NCBI GenBank assembly: GCA_934202505.1
Contig: CAKPXW010000015.1
Span: forward strand, 1-25,078
Source of the DNA: an uncultured Bacilli bacterium
Lineage (GTDB): Bacteria > Bacillota_I > Bacilli_A > RFN20 > CAG-631
Length of the DNA stretch: 25,078 nucleotides
Reading direction: 5' to 3'
Positions 1 to 7,696 of the stretch are shown here, piece by piece. The notes under the pieces are model-generated. The model ran no database searches, had not been told where the DNA came from, and was given only the letters and a program-made list of their open reading frames with translations. Position numbers and translations under genes: made by a program. Each line of letters starts with the position of its first letter. The first letter of the stretch is position 1.

Positions 1-552
1 ATCATCATATATATGAATCCATACTGGTTTATAATCTTTAGTAAGTTTCATTTCTTGTCTTGTCCAAGAAGGCATATTTTTATATTCTGGTGTTGAAATT
101 ACTAAATATCCATCTTCAAGTTTATTTATTTCGCAAGTGCCTTGAATAGTTTTAATCATTGTTTGATATAAATAAGGTTTTTGTTCATTAAGTGGCCATT
201 CACCTTTAAACTTATAAACTTGATTTAAAGAAGGAGTAAGCACATACACACCATCTTTATTTCGGACAATTATTTGTTCTTGGTTTGTAGCTTTATCAAA
301 CATACTAACACGATAATAGTCTACATTATCTTTCTTTTCATAAGAAACCTTTACATTATATGTTCTACTATCTTCACCTTTGTAAAATTCCATAGTTGAT
401 TCCATATAATAACTATTTAATGTTTCGAAAAATTCCATACTTTTCTTTTCAATATTGTTTTTCTTGTTATCAACAAATTTAAACACCCCAAACGCAGCAA
501 TTGCAATCACTGCTACAATTGCTATAATTCTCATAATCCATTTTCTTTTCAT
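1..552 (-). CDS. Membrane-anchored extracytoplasmic protein, LolA/GerS-like (3' end outside window)
   Basis: The frame is open from an ATG at 552-550 to the window edge (184 codons, no stop), so the C-terminus is missing. The start is supported by a purine-rich ribosome site (AGGAAAAGGTG) just upstream. Residues 1-4 are MKRK, followed by one hydrophobic helix at about 5-26 and then a soluble, charged region, so I read an N-terminally anchored or secreted protein facing outside. The body has short alternating strands and phrases such as VRNKDGVYVLTP and NQVYKFKGEWP. These recall the half-barrel of LolA-like proteins, which in Gram-positives include outer-membrane-lipoprotein-sorting-like and GerS-type proteins. 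No lipobox cysteine is present. It is divergent from the DUF378 gene. The family call is by resemblance only; the membrane anchor is much surer than the fold. Confidence 0.6.
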   Translation of the reverse strand, partial: MKRKWIMRIIAIVAVIAIAAFGVFKFVDNKKNNIEKKSMEFFETLNSYYMESTMEFYKGEDSRTYNVKVSYEKKDNVDYYRVSMFDKATNQEQIIVRNKDGVYVLTPSLNQVYKFKGEWPLNEQKPYLYQTMIKTIQGTCEINKLEDGYLVISTPEYKNMPSWTRQEMKLTKDYKPVWIHIYDD

Positions 553-653
553 AAATTCACCTTTTCCTCTTTCATCATAAATTATGCTTTTATAAAAGAA
601 TATATGACTACTTTAGAATAAATTTATTTTAAATGGTAAGACTATAAGTGATT

Positions 654-658
654 GGAGG
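654..658 (+). promoter_or_regulatory. Ribosome binding site fixing the DUF378 start
   Basis: GGAGG lies 5 bases before the ATG at 664. An in-frame TTG at 652 overlaps this site and is therefore not the start. Confidence 0.8.
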
Positions 659-663
659 TAAAT

Positions 664-891
664 ATGAACATAGTTTTAAAAACATCTTTAATCTTCACAA
701 TTATTGGTGCAATTAACTGGGGACTTGTTGGCATTTTTTCTTTCAACCTTGTTGAATGGATTTGTGGAGTGAATACTGTACTGACAAGAATTATATATAT
801 TGTGGTAGCTCTTTCTGGTTTAATAAATATTATTTTATTATTTATTGACTTAAATAGACCAAAAGTAATGAAAGATAAAGTTCATAATTAA
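664..891 (+). CDS. DUF378 family small membrane protein (YuzA-like)
   Basis: This is a 75-residue protein starting MNIVLKTSLIF. Two hydrophobic segments lie at about residues 4-26 and 39-60, joined by a short loop, and a basic tail follows (NRPKVMKDKVHN). The phrase IIGAINWGLVGIFSFNLVEW is the typical core of the DUF378 family (for example B. subtilis YuzA): a helix with Ala-Ile-Asn-Trp-Gly-Leu and then F-N-L-V. The function of the family is unknown. The start at 664 is preferred over an upstream TTG because of the GGAGG site at 654-658. A terminator follows directly, so the gene appears to be a single transcription unit. Confidence 0.85.
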   Translation: MNIVLKTSLIFTIIGAINWGLVGIFSFNLVEWICGVNTVLTRIIYIVVALSGLINIILLFIDLNRPKVMKDKVHN

Positions 892-898
892 AATAAAG

Positions 899-941
899 CC
901 TCATATGTAAAAATTAATTTTATACATATAAGGTTTTTTTT
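899..941 (+). terminator. Rho-independent terminator after DUF378 gene
   Basis: Arms CCTCATATGTA (899-909) and TACATATAAGG (923-933) pair with one mismatch and are followed by a run of T from 934. Confidence 0.75.
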
Positions 942-980
942 ATAATAGACTTTTTTATTAATTTGTTTTATTATGCTTAT

Positions 981-986
981 GGTGAT
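981..986 (+). promoter_or_regulatory. Ribosome binding site favouring the 991 start of birA
   Basis: GGTGAT lies 4 bases before ATG 991. The upstream in-frame ATGs at 973 and 979 have no comparable site, and 979 overlaps this one. Confidence 0.6.
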
Positions 987-990
987 TAAA

Positions 991-1722
991 ATGTTAGAAA
1001 AACAAAAAATAAAAAATAAATTAAATGTACCCACAAGTGTAAAATTTTTTCATAAAATAGATTCTACTAATATATATTTAAAAAGAAATTTAGAAAATAT
1101 TAAAACAGATTGCTTAGTTGTTGCTAAAAAACAAAGTAATGGGCAAGGACGATTAGGAAAATCATTTTATAGTTACCATGGTGCTTATTTTTCTTTGCTT
1201 TTACATAATATTGATAATTACGATATAACATTATTAACTATCAAAGTAGGAATAGCTATCCATAGAGTTTTAAAGAAAACATTTAATATTGAAACAAAAA
1301 TAAAATGGGTTAATGATTTATATTATAATGGTTATAAATTTTGTGGTATTTTATGTGAAAAAATTGAAAACAGTATTATTATAGGAATTGGAATTAATTT
1401 AAATAATAATAAATTTCCAGAAAAAATAAAAAACATTGCTATTTCGATTCCTTTGGATAAAAAAAATTATTGTTTGTTAATTAGTTCTATTATTAACGAA
1501 ATATATCTTATTTTAAAGGAAAATAATAGTAATGTTATTGAAGAATATACTAATAATCTAATTTTATTAAATAAAGAAATCACTTTTTCTTTAAATAACG
1601 TAAATTATACTGGCATTGTAAAGGGAGTAAATAATCAAGGCAATTTAATAGTTGCTACTTCAAAAGAAACAATGGTTTTAAAAAGTGGAGAAGTAAGTTT
1701 AACAAGTAAACATATTATTTAA
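991..1722 (+). CDS. birA: Biotin--protein ligase (BirA catalytic type, no DNA-binding domain)
   Basis: The enzyme activates biotin with ATP and transfers it to a lysine of biotin carboxyl carrier domains, such as those of acetyl-CoA carboxylase or a biotin decarboxylase. With the start at 991 it has 243 residues. The family signatures are in order: DSTN at 24-27, the adenylate loop GQGRLGKSF at 51-59 (canonical GRGRxGRxW), KWVNDL at 105-110 with the following KFCGILCE around 116-123, and GIGINLN at 132-138. A C-terminal SH3-like part ends in SGEVSL. The winged-helix repressor domain of E. coli BirA is absent, so it cannot regulate biotin genes in that way. In the adenylate loop the usual Arg is Gln52. 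Its 3' end overlaps the convergent gene on the other strand by 8 bases, with no terminator visible between them. An alternative start at 973 would add six residues. Confidence 0.92.
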   Translation: MLEKQKIKNKLNVPTSVKFFHKIDSTNIYLKRNLENIKTDCLVVAKKQSNGQGRLGKSFYSYHGAYFSLLLHNIDNYDITLLTIKVGIAIHRVLKKTFNIETKIKWVNDLYYNGYKFCGILCEKIENSIIIGIGINLNNNKFPEKIKNIAISIPLDKKNYCLLISSIINEIYLILKENNSNVIEEYTNNLILLNKEITFSLNNVNYTGIVKGVNNQGNLIVATSKETMVLKSGEVSLTSKHII

Positions 1723-2065
1723 AAAAATAATTAGTTTTTATCAGTTTTAAATCATATTTTTCATATAATGTTCCTTGCAAGCTTATTCCACTTTGATCAA
1801 TCACATATATTATATGATCTTTATAATATGCTTCATATGTAAAAAGCGAAAGCTTTTTTTTAATGTTTTTTTCGATATTTTCATACTTTGCATCATATAA
1901 ATCATTCAAATAAAAGTCAACTAATTCTTCTTTTATTTCATTTACTTTAAAAAATGATGATGACTGAATAGTATATTTAATATCATATGATGCTTTTAAG
2001 GATAAGGGGATAAATCCAAAAAGCATCGATAAACTCGTAAATATTATTGAACATTTTAATTTCAT
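1715..2065 (-). CDS. Small secreted protein of unknown function
   Basis: I do not recognise a family in this 116-residue protein. The N-terminus (MKLKCSIIFTSLSMLFGFIPLSLKAS) has the charged start, hydrophobic core and small residues of a signal peptide, with likely cleavage near residue 25. Cys5 is too close to the start for a normal lipobox. The mature part of about 90 residues is rich in Lys, Glu and Tyr. It contains an amphipathic run (KYENIEKNIKKKLSLF) and a C-terminal strand-rich stretch (IIYVIDQSGISLQGTLYEKYD). A GGTGATGAT site lies directly before the ATG, unusually close to it. It begins 24 bases after the clp gene on the same strand, so the two are probably cotranscribed. The 3' end overlaps birA by 8 bases. 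Confidence 0.6.
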   Translation of the reverse strand: MKLKCSIIFTSLSMLFGFIPLSLKASYDIKYTIQSSSFFKVNEIKEELVDFYLNDLYDAKYENIEKNIKKKLSLFTYEAYYKDHIIYVIDQSGISLQGTLYEKYDLKLIKTNYFFK

Positions 2066-2089
2066 ATCATCACCATTTATATTCTTAAC

Positions 2090-4183
2090 TCAATTGTTTT
2101 TTATATACATTTTTTCTTCTATTTTTTTTATTATTTCTTTTTTTATTTTTCTTTTTATTCCACGAGCCCCATATTTTAAGGCTTCATTATCATTTAAAAT
2201 AGAATTTAATAATTGTATTTTTTCATTATCCGTAAATTCAATTTTATCTTTATATAGATCTAAGTAAGCATTTGTTATTTTTTCAATTGCTTCTTTTTCA
2301 AGGCAATCAAAATATATTATTTCATCAATTCTATTAATAAATTCTGGTCGAAAATGTCTTTGAATAACTTTATTTATATCATCAATATTATACTTACTTT
2401 CCATATATCCTATTTTATTTTGATGAAACATTGCTTCGGAAAATCCTAAATTAGATGTCATAATAATAATCGAATTGGAAAAGTCAATTTTTCTTTTATT
2501 TGAATCATAAAAATATCCTTCGTCAAATACATTTAAAAAAACATCTAGCACATCTCTTGAGGCTTTTTCTACTTCATCTAAAACAACTACACTATGAGGA
2601 TTATTTCTAATATGATCGACTAATAAACTTTGTTTTTCAAAGCCTACATATCCTGGAGGAGAGCCAATAAGTTTACTAACGCTTACATTTTCACTATATT
2701 CTGACATATCAAGCTTAATATATTTTTTCTCACTGCCAAAATAGTATTTTGCTATTTGTTTTGCACACTCTGTCTTACCAACTCCAGTTGCACCAACAAG
2801 CAAAAATACTCCTAATGGTCTATTAATTTCATTTAAGCCAAGTTCTATATATTTTATTTGTTTACATAAATCATTAATAGCTTTTTCTTGGCCAAATAAT
2901 TTTTCATTTAATTTCTTTTGAATCGTATCGGCTTTATTTTCAACTTCTATCGATACATGATAATTACTTTCAATTGTATCTATGATATTTTGTTTATCAA
3001 CCTTGGTTTGTTTATTATTTTTAGCAAGTACACAAGATATATCTAATACATCTATTGCTTTATCTGGAAAATTTCTTTCAAAAACATAATGACTTGTTAA
3101 ATATACTAAATCATTAATTATTTCATCACTTATTTCAAGGTTATGATATTTACAAAAAGATGGAGAAATTCCTTTTATAATTTTTATAGTATCTTGATAT
3201 GATGGTTCTTCTAGAAAAACTAATTGGAATCTTCTTTCTAATGCTTTTTCTTTTTCTATTAATTTAATATATTCATCATAGGTCGTTGCTCCAATACAGC
3301 ATATATCTCCTCTTGAAAGATATGGCTTGATAATATTAGATGCATCTATGGCTCCTTCTGCTCCACCTGCACCAATTATATTATGAATTTCATCAATAAA
3401 TATAATGGCATTACTATCATCTTTTATTTTCTTTAAGATTTTTTTTAATTTTTCTTCAAATTCTCCTCGATATTTTGTCCCAGCAACGATAGATGCAATA
3501 TCTAATTCGTATATGTTTTTATTTTTTAATTGTTCAGGAACATTATTTATATTAATTAGATGAGCTAAATATTCAACAAGTGCTGTTTTACCTACTCCAG
3601 ATTTCCCTACTACTATAGCATTTGGTTTTTGTTTTCTTAAAAGCACATCAATTAAATTTTGCATTTCTTTTTCTCTATTGATTAGTATTGGTGGATTTTT
3701 CAAGGCTTTTTGATTAAGATTTACTAAATCAGATATTGAATCTAGTTCACTTGATCTTTTTACTTGCTTTGTTAATTCATCAACTACCTCATTAACATTT
3801 ACTTTTAGTTTATTTAATAATTCAATAGCTGAGCTATTTTGTAAAGAAAGTAAAGCTAATGATAATTGATCTACACTAACACGTTCTTCACTTTTCTTTT
3901 TAGAAAGAGTTATTGCATTTTCTAAAACATTTTTTAAAGAAGCACTATAATCCATATAAAATGGTTTACTACTTTTTTTACCAAATAAAGAAATAACTTC
4001 ATCTTTGACTAATTCATAAGTTATGTTATATTCATCAAGTATTTTTTTTATTTTACAATCCTTAAATCGTAAAAAAGCTAATAATAAATGTTTTGTTCCT
4101 ACACTACTATGTCCTAAATCAAAGGCTATACTTTCTGAAAGAGTTATTATTTTTTGACTTTTTTCAGAAAACTTATTAAGCAT
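2090..4183 (-). CDS. Clp AAA+ unfoldase, ClpA/ClpC-like without middle domain
   Basis: This 697-residue ATP-driven unfoldase has two AAA+ modules. Two N-terminal Clp repeats lie at about 1-140. D1 has Walker A GKSGVGKT (193-200), pore loop KYRG (237-240), Walker B IIFIDE (260-265) and the ERR arginine motif (316-318). D2 has Walker A GATGVGKT (464-471), pore loop GYVG (511-514), Walker B VVVLDE (532-537) and sensor-2 GAR (672-674). The Walker A motifs are about 270 residues apart, as in ClpA. That leaves no room for the coiled-coil middle domain of ClpB or ClpC, and there is no UvrB-like motif. An IGY tripeptide at 591-593 sits where ClpP-binding loops (IGF/IGL/VGF) occur, so pairing with ClpP is plausible and a ClpB-type disaggregase role is unlikely. 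A GAGGTGA ribosome site precedes the ATG. A small secreted protein follows 24 bases downstream. Confidence 0.88.
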   Translation of the reverse strand: MLNKFSEKSQKIITLSESIAFDLGHSSVGTKHLLLAFLRFKDCKIKKILDEYNITYELVKDEVISLFGKKSSKPFYMDYSASLKNVLENAITLSKKKSEERVSVDQLSLALLSLQNSSAIELLNKLKVNVNEVVDELTKQVKRSSELDSISDLVNLNQKALKNPPILINREKEMQNLIDVLLRKQKPNAIVVGKSGVGKTALVEYLAHLININNVPEQLKNKNIYELDIASIVAGTKYRGEFEEKLKKILKKIKDDSNAIIFIDEIHNIIGAGGAEGAIDASNIIKPYLSRGDICCIGATTYDEYIKLIEKEKALERRFQLVFLEEPSYQDTIKIIKGISPSFCKYHNLEISDEIINDLVYLTSHYVFERNFPDKAIDVLDISCVLAKNNKQTKVDKQNIIDTIESNYHVSIEVENKADTIQKKLNEKLFGQEKAINDLCKQIKYIELGLNEINRPLGVFLLVGATGVGKTECAKQIAKYYFGSEKKYIKLDMSEYSENVSVSKLIGSPPGYVGFEKQSLLVDHIRNNPHSVVVLDEVEKASRDVLDVFLNVFDEGYFYDSNKRKIDFSNSIIIMTSNLGFSEAMFHQNKIGYMESKYNIDDINKVIQRHFRPEFINRIDEIIYFDCLEKEAIEKITNAYLDLYKDKIEFTDNEKIQLLNSILNDNEALKYGARGIKRKIKKEIIKKIEEKMYIKNN

Positions 4184-4226
4184 TAAATCACCTCTATATC
4201 TATTTTATTATCTACTACTCTTTTTT

Positions 4227-4232
4227 ATTATA
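4227..4232 (-). promoter_or_regulatory. Possible -10 element for the clp gene
   Basis: TATAAT is read on the minus strand about 44 bases before the clp start. I see no good -35 hexamer at 17-18 bases, so the call is weak. Confidence 0.3.
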
Positions 4233-4262
4233 GGTTTCTTATTCATTATTATTCTTTTAAAA

Positions 4263-4329
4263 TAAAAAAAGAGCCTTTATAAAATGATTAAATTGCTTAG
4301 TACAAATATTCATTTTAAATTAGACTCTT
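4263..4329 (-). terminator. Terminator of the lysS-to-ricA operon
   Basis: On the minus strand, AAGAGTCTAATTTAAAATGA (starting inside the ricA stop) pairs imperfectly with TCATTTTATAAAGGCTCTT. A run of T follows, down to 4263. Confidence 0.7.
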
Positions 4330-4639
4330 ATTCACCAATTATTTGAAGAATTTGTTCAATTAAATTATATACTTCATCCTTGATAGCAAGATAATTAATG
4401 ATTAAAGGATTTTCATAAAAATTTTCTTTTAAAATTTCTAATTCTTTTCTTTTAATAAGATATTCTTGTTGGTTATTTTCTTTTAAAAGGAAGTTCATTT
4501 CTTTTTGAGTTTTTTTAATTAAATCTAATAAAGATAAAATATTTTTATCTTTTTTTATTTGTTCTTTTAATAGCAAATATTCTTGAACTTCTTCATTTTT
4601 CTTTAGTTCTTGATTTAATTGTTTAGCTTTGTTAATCAA
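4328..4639 (-). CDS. ricA: YlbF/YmcA family protein, probable RicA
   Basis: This 103-residue, almost entirely helical, charged protein has no membrane segment. The heptad-rich N-terminus (about 1-60: AKQLNQELKKNEEVQEYLLLKEQI) and the NPLIINYLAIKDEVYNLIEQI C-terminal helix match the com_ylbF (YlbF/YmcA) family. In B. subtilis, YmcA (RicA), YlbF and YaaT form a complex that helps RNase Y-dependent mRNA maturation and affects competence and biofilm formation. Position strengthens the call: it overlaps the 3' end of miaB by 8 bases, and in B. subtilis ymcA directly follows ymcB (miaB). It is the last gene before the operon terminator. YlbF itself is the main alternative; the miaB neighbour favours YmcA. 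Confidence 0.78.
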   Translation of the reverse strand: MINKAKQLNQELKKNEEVQEYLLLKEQIKKDKNILSLLDLIKKTQKEMNFLLKENNQQEYLIKRKELEILKENFYENPLIINYLAIKDEVYNLIEQILQIIGE

Positions 4640-6074
4640 CTTCTTCTCCTTCTAAAGTATAAGTTTTAGCATTGATAACTTTAACTTTAACTATTTTACC
4701 TACTTTGCTAATATCTCCTTTAAAATTAACAAGTTTCATATCTTCTGTATATCCAGATAAAATATCTATGTTTTTCTTTGATGGCCCATCAACTAATACT
4801 TTTACAACTTTCCCTTCAAATTGTTTATATTTTTCATATTGAAATGTTGCTAAAAAAGCTGTTAATTTATTATATCTTTCCTTTTTTGTTTCCATAGAAA
4901 CATTATCTTTCATTTTGGCAGCTGGTGTTCCAACACGAGGTGAATAAATAAAGGTAAATGCTCCATCATATTTTACTTTTTCACATAATTTTAAAGTGTT
5001 ATTAAAATTTTCTTCTGTCTCATTTGGAAAACCTACTATAATATCTGTTGTTAAAGCAACATTAGGAATTTTCTTTTTAATTTTATCTACTAGTTCTAGA
5101 TATTGCTCACTAGAATATCTTCTTCCCATTAATCTTAAAATATTATCATCTCCTGATTGAACAGGTAAATGAATATGATTCATAATGTTAGGATATTTAG
5201 CGATAACATCAATTAATTCATCAGAAAAATCCCATGGATGAGAAGTGGTAAATCTTATTCTTTCAATGCCTATTAAAGCAATTTGTTCTAATAGTCCGGC
5301 AAATGATAAATCATCGATGTCTTTTCCATAAGCATTAACATTTTGGCCTAAAACTGTTACTTCTTTATATCCTTGTTCTTTTAATTCTTGAACCTCTTTT
5401 AAAATATCACTAGATTTACGGCTTCTTTCTTTGCCTCTAGTATATGGAACAATGCAATAAGTACAAAACTTATTACATCCATACATAATATTAACCCAAG
5501 CTTTATATTTAGAAGCTCTACATGATGGTAAATCTTCTTGAATGTCTCCTTGGTTAGATAAGACATTATATACTCTTTTCCCTGAGGTAATAACCTCTTT
5601 TATTAATGTTGGTAACATATGGATATTGTGAGTTCCAAATACTAAATCAACTTGTTCATACTTACTAAGTAGTGCAGAAACAATATGTTCTTGTTGAACC
5701 ATACATCCACAAATACCAATAATTAAATTGGGATTTTTATTTTTTAAGTTTTTAAGATATCCAACTTCTCCAAAAACTTTTTTCTCAGCATTTTCACGAA
5801 CGCAACAAGTATTCAAAAGAATAATATCCGCATCTTCAAGTTCGCTAGATGGTGTATAACCTAATTTAACTAAAATTCCTTCAATTACTTCACCATCTCT
5901 TAAATTACCTTGGCAACCATAAGTCTTTACATAGCATTTTTTCCCTTTTCCTATATCTTTTATATCTTCAGGTATTTCTACACTTTCATAAATAACTTGA
6001 GGTTTTACATTAATATCTCTTGATGAGGCTTGTTTCATATTTGGTGTAGAAATTATTTTTGCAAATTTTTTCAT
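4632..6074 (-). CDS. miaB: tRNA-2-methylthio-N6-dimethylallyladenosine synthase MiaB
   Basis: This radical SAM methylthiotransferase converts i6A37 to ms2i6A37 in tRNAs reading UNN codons. It has 480 residues and three domains in order. The N-terminal UPF0004 domain carries cluster cysteines C54 (TYGCQGN), C90 (NTCCVRE) and C124 (GICGCMVQQ). The radical SAM core has C200, C204 and C207 (YGCNKFCTYC) followed by IVPYTRGKERSR. A C-terminal TRAM RNA-binding domain covers about 405-480. The motif after C54 is QGNLRDGE rather than the usual QMNxxDSE. An N-terminal extension of about 45 residues is normal for Bacillota MiaB. It starts 9 bases after the ispD stop and overlaps ricA, so translation is probably coupled. 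Confidence 0.95.
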   Translation of the reverse strand: MKKFAKIISTPNMKQASSRDINVKPQVIYESVEIPEDIKDIGKGKKCYVKTYGCQGNLRDGEVIEGILVKLGYTPSSELEDADIILLNTCCVRENAEKKVFGEVGYLKNLKNKNPNLIIGICGCMVQQEHIVSALLSKYEQVDLVFGTHNIHMLPTLIKEVITSGKRVYNVLSNQGDIQEDLPSCRASKYKAWVNIMYGCNKFCTYCIVPYTRGKERSRKSSDILKEVQELKEQGYKEVTVLGQNVNAYGKDIDDLSFAGLLEQIALIGIERIRFTTSHPWDFSDELIDVIAKYPNIMNHIHLPVQSGDDNILRLMGRRYSSEQYLELVDKIKKKIPNVALTTDIIVGFPNETEENFNNTLKLCEKVKYDGAFTFIYSPRVGTPAAKMKDNVSMETKKERYNKLTAFLATFQYEKYKQFEGKVVKVLVDGPSKKNIDILSGYTEDMKLVNFKGDISKVGKIVKVKVINAKTYTLEGEEVD

Positions 6075-6083
6075 TATTAACTC

Positions 6084-6722
6084 CTAAAAATCTTCTTTAA
6101 ATGTAAATTTAATATTTGAATATTCGCCATCGATAACAGCAACTTCTCCATGTAAAATATCTTCTACCATACTTGAATCATCTGTATAATCATTTCTTGT
6201 GGCTAATTCATGGGCTTTTTTAATTACTTCTGTTTTAAAAGCTTGTGGTGTTTGTACAAGCTTTAAATTATCTCTTTTTAAAGTCTTTTCAACTATTCCA
6301 TTTTTTACTAATTTTATTGTATCTTTTAAAGACCAAACTGGAATTATTGAATCATAAGTTTTTAATTTGTCTTTTAGTCTATTTAATAGAATTGGTGTAA
6401 AGTAAGGTCTTGCCCCATCATGAATAAATACATATTCTTCATTGACAAATTTTAAAGCATTTTTTACGCTTTCTTGTCTTGTTTCTCCACCGGTAACATA
6501 TACCATTTTTTCCACATTTTGAAATATTTTTTCAAATATTTTTTTTTCTTGCTCTTTGCACACCAAAAAAACTTTTTGGCAATCATTATCTAATAAAAAG
6601 TTTTTTGTCGATACTTCAATGATCTTTTGGCCACCATTAATTTCAAATAAAACTTTATTATAATTTAATTCTGAGCGAGTAGAATTTCCAGCTGCTAAAA
6701 TAATAGCATCGTATTTAATCAT
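6084..6722 (-). CDS. ispD: 2-C-methyl-D-erythritol 4-phosphate cytidylyltransferase (IspD family)
   Basis: IspD transfers CMP from CTP to methylerythritol phosphate in the MEP isoprenoid pathway. The protein has 212 residues, slightly short for the family. Visible signatures are the N-terminal nucleotide loop AIILAAGNSTRS (6-17) with Lys23, GGETRQESVKNAL (78-90), HDGARPY (101-107), QTPQAF (157-162) and TDDSSMVE (180-187). The loop is less glycine-rich than the usual AAGxGxRM. The start at 6722 is chosen because AGGTG lies about 7 bases before it; an in-frame GTG at 6731 overlaps that site. The close relative TarI (ribitol-5-phosphate cytidylyltransferase) cannot be fully excluded, but no tarJ-like reductase is next to it. 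An isoprenoid role fits the next gene, since MiaB acts on dimethylallyl-modified tRNA. Confidence 0.83.
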   Translation of the reverse strand: MIKYDAIILAAGNSTRSELNYNKVLFEINGGQKIIEVSTKNFLLDNDCQKVFLVCKEQEKKIFEKIFQNVEKMVYVTGGETRQESVKNALKFVNEEYVFIHDGARPYFTPILLNRLKDKLKTYDSIIPVWSLKDTIKLVKNGIVEKTLKRDNLKLVQTPQAFKTEVIKKAHELATRNDYTDDSSMVEDILHGEVAVIDGEYSNIKFTFKEDF

Positions 6723-6740
6723 AAATAACACCTACTTCCA

Positions 6741-7694
6741 TTATATTTCCATATCAAATCTTAAATAATACTTAAAAGCACTATAACCTAATTTTTTATA
6801 ATATTGTATTTTTTTAGTAGCAGGGACAATAACTTTTTTACAATTTCTTTGAATCAAATAATTTTTGCAAGCATCATCCATTATCTTATCATATTCTTCT
6901 TTTTGTAATGATTCATCGATATCAAGGAAAAGGATTCCTCCAACATTATTATCTTTCATAAATATATTTATTTTCATTGCTAATTTATTTTCTTCATAAA
7001 TTCTAGCAATGGCCAAGATTTTTCCATCTTTTTCCCCAACAACAATTCTTCTTCCTGTTCCACCACGTTCAAAATAGCTATTAATTAAATAAGCATCTCT
7101 TTGCCAATTATTCTTAATACATAATTTTAAAATTTCATCTTTATCTTCTTCAGTAGCTATTCTGATTTTTAAATCACTATCACTATTGTTAACTTCTTCA
7201 TATGCATCATTACGAACAATTCTTATCATATCAACAACACTTTCTTTTTGGATAAAACCTTTATTCATAAAGAAAACTGGAGATGAAGGAATTTCATTAG
7301 GAATTCCTGGTAATACATTATTTATATCATTTCCAACTTCTAAAATCTTTATATTTTGATGTTTTTTTATTTCTTTTATAGAAAGTTGTAACATATCACT
7401 ACCTATTCCCATATTTCTCATTTCTTTTTTTACAAAAATCAAAGAAATATAGGCTTTATTTTCTTCATTACAAAAGCCTGAATCAGTAAGCCAAGTTTTG
7501 ATAAATATAAAACCCACTGGTTGACCATCATATAGTGCCACAAAAGAAGCATTTTTATTTAAATTAATATCATCAATAATATTTGTTTTAAAAGTTTGCT
7601 TACGAATTGGACAAATATTTTTAAATTCATTATTCCAAAGTCGTAATAAACGATTTGTTTGCTTATAGTCTTTTATTGTAAAATATTGTAACAT
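6741..7694 (-). CDS. Tandem GNAT-fold acetyltransferase of unknown substrate
   Basis: This 317-residue protein holds two GNAT-like halves. The N-terminal half (about 1-160) has the strand FVALYDGQPVGFIFI and then the acetyl-CoA loop RNMGIGSDML (93-102; motif R/QxxGxG/A), followed by EVGNDINNVLPGIPNE and FFMNKGF. The C-terminal half (about 173-317) repeats the fold (IRIATEEDKDEI, VVGEKDGKILAIARI, TKKIQYYKKLGYSAFKYYLRF) but lacks a clear acetyl-CoA loop. It may be degenerate and used for substrate binding or dimer contacts. No membrane segment or signal peptide is seen. It lies 2 bases after lysS and 18 bases before ispD, so it is inside the housekeeping operon. The substrate cannot be told from sequence or position. 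Confidence 0.75.
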   Translation of the reverse strand: MLQYFTIKDYKQTNRLLRLWNNEFKNICPIRKQTFKTNIIDDINLNKNASFVALYDGQPVGFIFIKTWLTDSGFCNEENKAYISLIFVKKEMRNMGIGSDMLQLSIKEIKKHQNIKILEVGNDINNVLPGIPNEIPSSPVFFMNKGFIQKESVVDMIRIVRNDAYEEVNNSDSDLKIRIATEEDKDEILKLCIKNNWQRDAYLINSYFERGGTGRRIVVGEKDGKILAIARIYEENKLAMKINIFMKDNNVGGILFLDIDESLQKEEYDKIMDDACKNYLIQRNCKKVIVPATKKIQYYKKLGYSAFKYYLRFDMEI

Positions 7695-7696
7695 TA

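Noticed and set aside
652..663. TTG start adding four residues to the DUF378 protein
   Set aside because: The codon overlaps the GGAGG ribosome site that serves the ATG at 664.
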